64,000 bases of DNA, from positions 1 through 64,000 of the forward strand of contig CANQTL010000013.1 in the NCBI GenBank assembly GCA_947626775.1, written 5' to 3'. The position numbers were made by a program, and so were the translations under genes. A model generated the notes under the pieces. That model did no database searches. It saw nothing but the letters and a program-made list of their open reading frames with translations, and was not told where the DNA came from. This document shows, in pieces, positions 60,606-64,000 of the stretch (position 1 is its first letter; every line of letters begins with the position of its first letter). This DNA comes from an uncultured Lachnospiraceae bacterium (GTDB lineage Bacteria; Bacillota; Clostridia; Lachnospirales; Lachnospiraceae).

Positions 60606-61575
60606 CCGCACGAAATGCAGAATAGCCGCCATGGCGCTGGCGGTCACGGCTGTCGTCATGACAGGCTGCGGCCGTACAGAATATGATATGGCGTATGAGC
60701 TGAACAGCGACGTAAGCGGTTTTCAGCTTCTGAATGTCGAGAGCGGGGAGACGCTGGAACCGTTCGCCGCAGATCTTTGCGTCGCCGGCGGGGATGTGAA
60801 GAAGATCGGCACGGATTTCCCGGAAGTGGGCGCGGCCGCGCTTTTCGATCTGAAGAATCTGGATACGCTCTATGCCAAGAACGTCAACGTACAGATGAAT
60901 CCGGCGAGTCTGACGAAAATTATGACGGCGCTGGTGGCGATCAAGTACGGTTCGCCCGATCAGATGCTGACCGCCAGCGAGAATGTGCGCATCACCGAGC
61001 CCGGCGCGCAGCTGTGCGGACTGAAAGCAGGCGATCAGATGACCCTTGATCAGGCTCTGCACATTCTTCTCATCTATTCCGCGAACGACGTCGCCGTCAT
61101 GATCGCGGAGGGCATCTCCGGTTCCGTGGAGGAATTTACCGCGCTCATGAACGAGGAAGCGGAAGAACTCGGCGCGACGAACTGCAATTTCGTCAATCCC
61201 AACGGACTGACGGAGGAGGAACACTATGTGACGGCTTACGATCTGTATCTGATTTTCCAGGAAGCCCTCAAGTATGAACTGTTTCAGCAGATTATACAGA
61301 TGACGTCCTACAACACCGTGTATACGGATCGAAACGGCGAGGACGTCACGTTTGAGACGAATACGACCAATCTGTTTCTGAACGGCACCCACGAGGCGCC
61401 GTCGGGCGTCACCGTGATCGGCGGCAAGACCGGAACGACCAGCGCCGCCGGGCATTGTCTCATACTGTATGTCAAGGGCAGCGACGGGACGCCCTACATA
61501 TCCGTGATCATGAAGGACGTCTCCAAGGACGATCTGTACGCGGACATGAGCAGGATGCTGGAAAGCGTCAAATGA
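60589..61575 (+). CDS. D-alanyl-D-alanine carboxypeptidase, lipoprotein form
   Basis: Predicted 328-residue S11-family PBP (DacA/DacF type) that trims stem peptides. A lipobox-like ending ([13 protein letters not shown]) indicates an N-terminal lipoprotein, unlike PBP5's C-terminal anchor. Catalytic motifs: SLTK at 107-110, SAN at 164-166, KTG at 280-282. The C-terminal membrane-anchoring domain of PBP5 is missing; the chain ends shortly after the catalytic domain. The start is uncertain: GTG at 60589 or TTG at 60565 or 60580, all overlapping mgsA. Confidence 0.85.
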   Translation: MRCTSNRTKCRIAAMALAVTAVVMTGCGRTEYDMAYELNSDVSGFQLLNVESGETLEPFAADLCVAGGDVKKIGTDFPEVGAAALFDLKNLDTLYAKNVNVQMNPASLTKIMTALVAIKYGSPDQMLTASENVRITEPGAQLCGLKAGDQMTLDQALHILLIYSANDVAVMIAEGISGSVEEFTALMNEEAEELGATNCNFVNPNGLTEEEHYVTAYDLYLIFQEALKYELFQQIIQMTSYNTVYTDRNGEDVTFETNTTNLFLNGTHEAPSGVTVIGGKTGTTSAAGHCLILYVKGSDGTPYISVIMKDVSKDDLYADMSRMLESVK

Positions 61576-61585
61576 GTTTTTATAG

Positions 61586-61614
61586 TTGTTTTTTTGGTGG
61601 GATTCCCTTATAAT
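61586..61614 (+). promoter_or_regulatory. Predicted sigma-A promoter of the P-loop gene
   Basis: TTGTTT at 61586-61591 and TATAAT at 61609-61614 are separated by 17 bases, about 60 bases ahead of the start codon. Confidence 0.65.
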
Positions 61615-61630
61615 ATGGATAGACGAAGTC

Positions 61631-61652
61631 ATATTATAAGCGAATATAATAT
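61631..61652 (+). promoter_or_regulatory. AT-only leader hairpin or operator
   Basis: ATATTATA (61631-61638) and TATAATAT (61645-61652) form a perfect inverted repeat just before the GGAGGG ribosome site. As DNA it is a candidate operator; as RNA a weak hairpin. Confidence 0.45.
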
Positions 61653-61674
61653 TATACTTTAGGAGGGTTTCGCC

Positions 61675-62094
61675 ATGGTTGAGTTGATCGTAGGCAATAA
61701 GGGAAAAGGAAAGACCAAACATTTATTGGATAAAGTGAATTCCGTAGTCAAGGATGCGCAGGGCAACGTCGTGTATCTGGACAAGAGCACGAAACACATG
61801 TTTGAGCTCAACAACAAGATCAGGCTGATCGATGTGTCCGACTATCTGGTGACGAACAGCGACGAGTTCATCGGTTTTATCTGCGGTATCATCTCCCAGG
61901 ACCACGATCTGCAGCACATGTATTTTGACAGCTTTCTGAAGATCGCCTGCGTGGACGAAGACGATATCGGTGCCACGATAGGCAAGCTGGAGACGATCAG
62001 TTCAAAATTCCATGTGGATTTCGTGCTGAGTATCTCGGTAGACGAAAGCGCGCTGCCTGCGGATCTGAAATCAAAGGTCATCGTTTCACTGTAA
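61675..62094 (+). CDS. Small P-loop protein of unknown function
   Basis: Predicted 139-residue protein. MVELIVGNKGKGKTKHLLDK has a Walker A motif at residues 7-14 (GNKGKGKT), then VVYLDKSTKHMFELNNKIRLID. A Walker B region may be YFDSFLKIACVDEDD. Some databases name relatives twitching motility protein PilT, but it is much shorter than PilT and the name is likely wrong. AGGAGGG lies ahead of the ATG. It is a single-gene unit with its own promoter, a leader inverted repeat and a terminator, which suggests independent regulation. Confidence 0.75.
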   Translation: MVELIVGNKGKGKTKHLLDKVNSVVKDAQGNVVYLDKSTKHMFELNNKIRLIDVSDYLVTNSDEFIGFICGIISQDHDLQHMYFDSFLKIACVDEDDIGATIGKLETISSKFHVDFVLSISVDESALPADLKSKVIVSL

Positions 62095-62126
62095 CATACA
62101 TAAACCGATATGCGTGTAATTCCATA

Positions 62127-62152
62127 AAACCTCGGTGCCGCCGGGGTTTTTG
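62127..62152 (+). terminator. Intrinsic terminator after the P-loop gene
   Basis: AACCTCGG pairs with CCGGGGTT (one G-T pair) around TGCCG, followed by T's at 62147-62151. Confidence 0.7.
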
Positions 62153-62174
62153 ACATGTCAAAGGAGCGTCTGCA

Positions 62175-63572
62175 TTGGCGAACAAAGGGAATAAAATCAC
62201 TCCATATGTCCATCCGCCGAACACTAATATCGGCATGCTGATCTTCGCGGCGATTTTTATCTATGTCGTCGTCTGTGTGTTCACGTATTTCAGAACCGAC
62301 CACATCGTCGGCTACAACGTCACGGAAGGTTCGCTGACCTCGAACAGTATCTTCCGGGGGATCGCGCTCCGCACCGAGGAGATCGTGACCGCCACCGACG
62401 CGGGCTACATCAATTACTTTGCGAGAGAGGGGGAGCGCGTGGCCAAAGGCGATCTCGTCTACACGGTGGATGAGACCGGCAAACTTTCCGATTATATGCA
62501 CACGAGTGAGAGCGGCGAGAACTCCCTGTCGGATGCGGATCTGACGGAACTGAAATCGGAGATCACCTCCTTCACGAGCCGTTTCGACCGGACGCGGTTC
62601 GCCGACGTGTACAATTTTAAATATAGCGTGGAGGGGACGGTTCTGAAGCTGTCCAACTACAACATCCTGGAGAACGCGGACGCGCTCAACGAGGCTGGCG
62701 GGAGCAGTTTCGTCAACTACCGCTATGCGCCGAAGAGCGGCATCGTCATCTACTCGATAGACGGATACGAGAATCTGACGCTGGAGGATATGACGGCGGA
62801 GCTCTTTGAACAGAAAGACTACGAGAACCAGCATCTGGTCAACAATGATCTGGTCGCGAACGGGGACCAGATCTATAAACTGTCCACAAACGAAGACTGG
62901 TCGATCGTCATACAGGTCGACGAGGAACTGGCGGAACAGCTTCTCGAGAAAGAGTACGTGGAGGTGCGTTTTTTGAAAAATCAGTACACCTCATGGGGCA
63001 AGGTCGATTCCTACACGAACGGGGACGGAGATACCTTTGTCTCGCTGACCTTCACCAACTCCATGATCACCTTCTGTACCGACCGCTTTATCGATATCGA
63101 ACTGCTCTTAGAGGATGAAAAAGGCCTCAAGATCCCCAACTCCGCCATCGTGACGAAAGAATTCTTCATCGTGCCGAGAGAATATGTGTCAAAGGGCGGC
63201 AGCGACGGCAGCGACGGCGTGCTCCTGGAGACCTACGACGAGGAAGGCAGCGTCGTGACGCAGTTCGTTCCGACGACGATCTACGACGCGACGGAGACAG
63301 AGTACTATCTGGACGACTCGGTCCTGCGCGCGGGCAATAACATCCTGAAGCCGGATTCCGCGCAGAAGTACACGATCAGCAAGACAGGCTCCCTGACCGG
63401 CGTATACAATATCAACAAGGGCTATGCGGATTTTAAGCAGGTGACAGTCCTGTACGAAAACGACGAGTACTCCATCGTAAAATCCAACACGGTCTACGGA
63501 CTGAACGTCTACGATCACATCGTGCTGGACGCGTCTACGGTGGACGACAATCAATTCATATATGAGAGGTAG
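62175..63572 (+). CDS. HlyD-like membrane-fusion (adaptor) family protein
   Basis: Predicted 465-residue protein. A short cytoplasmic start (KITPYVHPPNTNIG) precedes one membrane anchor (MLIFAAIFIYVVVCVFTYF near 21-39). Then come the barrel and lipoyl-type pieces: TATDAGYINYFAREGERVAKGDLVYTV near 73-100, YRYAPKSGIVIYSIDG and VREYVSKGG-like segments. No partner ABC or RND pump is adjacent. In Clostridia this gene precedes yggS and sepF near the division cluster, so a role in envelope assembly is a possibility. TTG start with AAAGGAG 8 bases ahead. Confidence 0.75.
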   Translation: MANKGNKITPYVHPPNTNIGMLIFAAIFIYVVVCVFTYFRTDHIVGYNVTEGSLTSNSIFRGIALRTEEIVTATDAGYINYFAREGERVAKGDLVYTVDETGKLSDYMHTSESGENSLSDADLTELKSEITSFTSRFDRTRFADVYNFKYSVEGTVLKLSNYNILENADALNEAGGSSFVNYRYAPKSGIVIYSIDGYENLTLEDMTAELFEQKDYENQHLVNNDLVANGDQIYKLSTNEDWSIVIQVDEELAEQLLEKEYVEVRFLKNQYTSWGKVDSYTNGDGDTFVSLTFTNSMITFCTDRFIDIELLLEDEKGLKIPNSAIVTKEFFIVPREYVSKGGSDGSDGVLLETYDEEGSVVTQFVPTTIYDATETEYYLDDSVLRAGNNILKPDSAQKYTISKTGSLTGVYNINKGYADFKQVTVLYENDEYSIVKSNTVYGLNVYDHIVLDASTVDDNQFIYER

Positions 63573-63577
63573 ATCTT

Positions 63578-64000
63578 ATGGTCCGGGAAAATCTGTGTGA
63601 GGTAGAATCGAAGATAGAAGCGGCCTGCGGGCGAAGCGGCAGGGAGCGGAACACAGTCAAACTAATCGCCGTCAGCAAGACGAAGCCCGTCTCCATGCTG
63701 CGGGAGGCATACGACGCGGGCTGCCGTGATTTCGGGGAAAATAAGGTACAGGAACTGGTGGACAAATACGGCCAGCTCCCGGAAGATATCCGCTGGCATA
63801 TGATAGGGCATCTGCAGCGCAACAAGGTGAAGTACATCGTGGACAAGGTGTACCTGATTCACAGCGTCGATTCCCTGCGGCTTGCCGAGGAGATCAGCCG
63901 GGAAGCGCTCAAAAAGGGCGTCACCGTCTCTGTCCTCGTGGAGGTCAATGTGTCGGGGGAAGAGAGCAAATTCGGCGTCTCAGCGTCCGAGGCGGTTTCT
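63578..64000 (+). CDS. YggS/PROSC-family PLP homeostasis protein (partial)
   Basis: The first 141 codons of a gene cut by the window end. VKLIAVSKTKPVSMLREAYDAG contains the PLP-binding Lys (SKTK), then FGENKVQELVDKY and WHMIGHLQRNKVKYIV, all typical of YggS. The protein is an alanine-racemase-fold PLP carrier without known catalysis. GAGAGGT lies ahead of the ATG. In this group the next genes are usually sepF and others of division. Confidence 0.93.
   Translation, partial: MVRENLCEVESKIEAACGRSGRERNTVKLIAVSKTKPVSMLREAYDAGCRDFGENKVQELVDKYGQLPEDIRWHMIGHLQRNKVKYIVDKVYLIHSVDSLRLAEEISREALKKGVTVSVLVEVNVSGEESKFGVSASEAVS

Noticed and set aside
61675..62094. PilT twitching-motility ATPase
   Set aside because: At 139 residues it lacks the PilT/GspE domains; only a P loop is shared.
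1..64000. CRISPR array, prophage or intact transposon
   Set aside because: No regularly spaced repeats, integrase, transposase or phage structural genes were found.

Overview
The window looks like chromosome from a spore-forming, obligately anaerobic Firmicute of class Clostridia, most likely Lachnospiraceae. The grounds are a cotJABC spore-coat operon, a GerW-type sporulation protein, a group-B-like monomeric [FeFe] hydrogenase, strong AGGAGG ribosome binding sites with frequent GTG and TTG starts, and a gene order (zapA, U32 peptidase, FtsW-like, PBP; radC-mreBCD-PBP2-minCDE-rodA-mgsA) familiar from that family. No rRNA, tRNA, CRISPR array, intact insertion sequence or prophage was seen.

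Left end, about 1-5,470: an accessory segment, visibly richer in A+T than the rest. It carries a MATE exporter with an RsbW/SpoIIAB-like ATPase domain fused at its C-terminus, followed by a STAS domain fused to an aminoglycoside-phosphotransferase-like kinase. Together these look like a partner-switching circuit attached to a transporter, and they are the best candidate here for an undescribed system. After them come the tail of a lost surface protein, a frameshifted antitoxin with a truncated toxin, an apparently intact RelB/PIN toxin-antitoxin pair with a near-consensus promoter, and orphan small ORFs.

About 5,600-27,560: cotJABC on the minus strand; a Gld-type ABC exporter (ATPase plus a fused permease/auxiliary protein); the hydrogenase; gltX; a UvrD-family helicase running into an opposing DUF1292 gene; a GH13 protein that appears to lack two of three catalytic acids and sits behind a long structured leader; DUF5662; a cysteine-rich mini-protein; trpS; an hflK-hflC pair; TPR and DUF4037 genes; a NusG-domain-II protein; an Hpre_diP_synt_I/Gx membrane protein; and ruvAB.

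About 27,560-51,900: zapA, a U32 peptidase/RlhA-like protein, an FtsW-PBP pair, an HD-GYP protein with an altered HD dyad, DUF2953-gerW, a 46-residue membrane peptide, a J-domain protein, rpmB, an Asp23 protein, a FakA-type DAK2 protein, recG, a DegV protein, miaB-mutS-mutL-miaA, an Alum_res/methionine gamma-lyase family protein, DUF4321 and radC. This is mostly housekeeping: DNA repair, tRNA modification and fatty-acid handling.

About 51,900-64,000: the elongation and division-site cluster mreB-mreC-mreD-PBP2-minC-minD-minE-rodA-mgsA-dacA, then a small P-loop protein with an AT-rich leader hairpin, an HlyD-like adaptor and the start of a YggS-type PLP protein cut by the window end. The cluster places the rod-elongation scaffold, its transpeptidase and glycosyltransferase partners and the Min oscillator in one closely packed plus-strand run. 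Assignments rest on motif recognition by eye; no database search was run.
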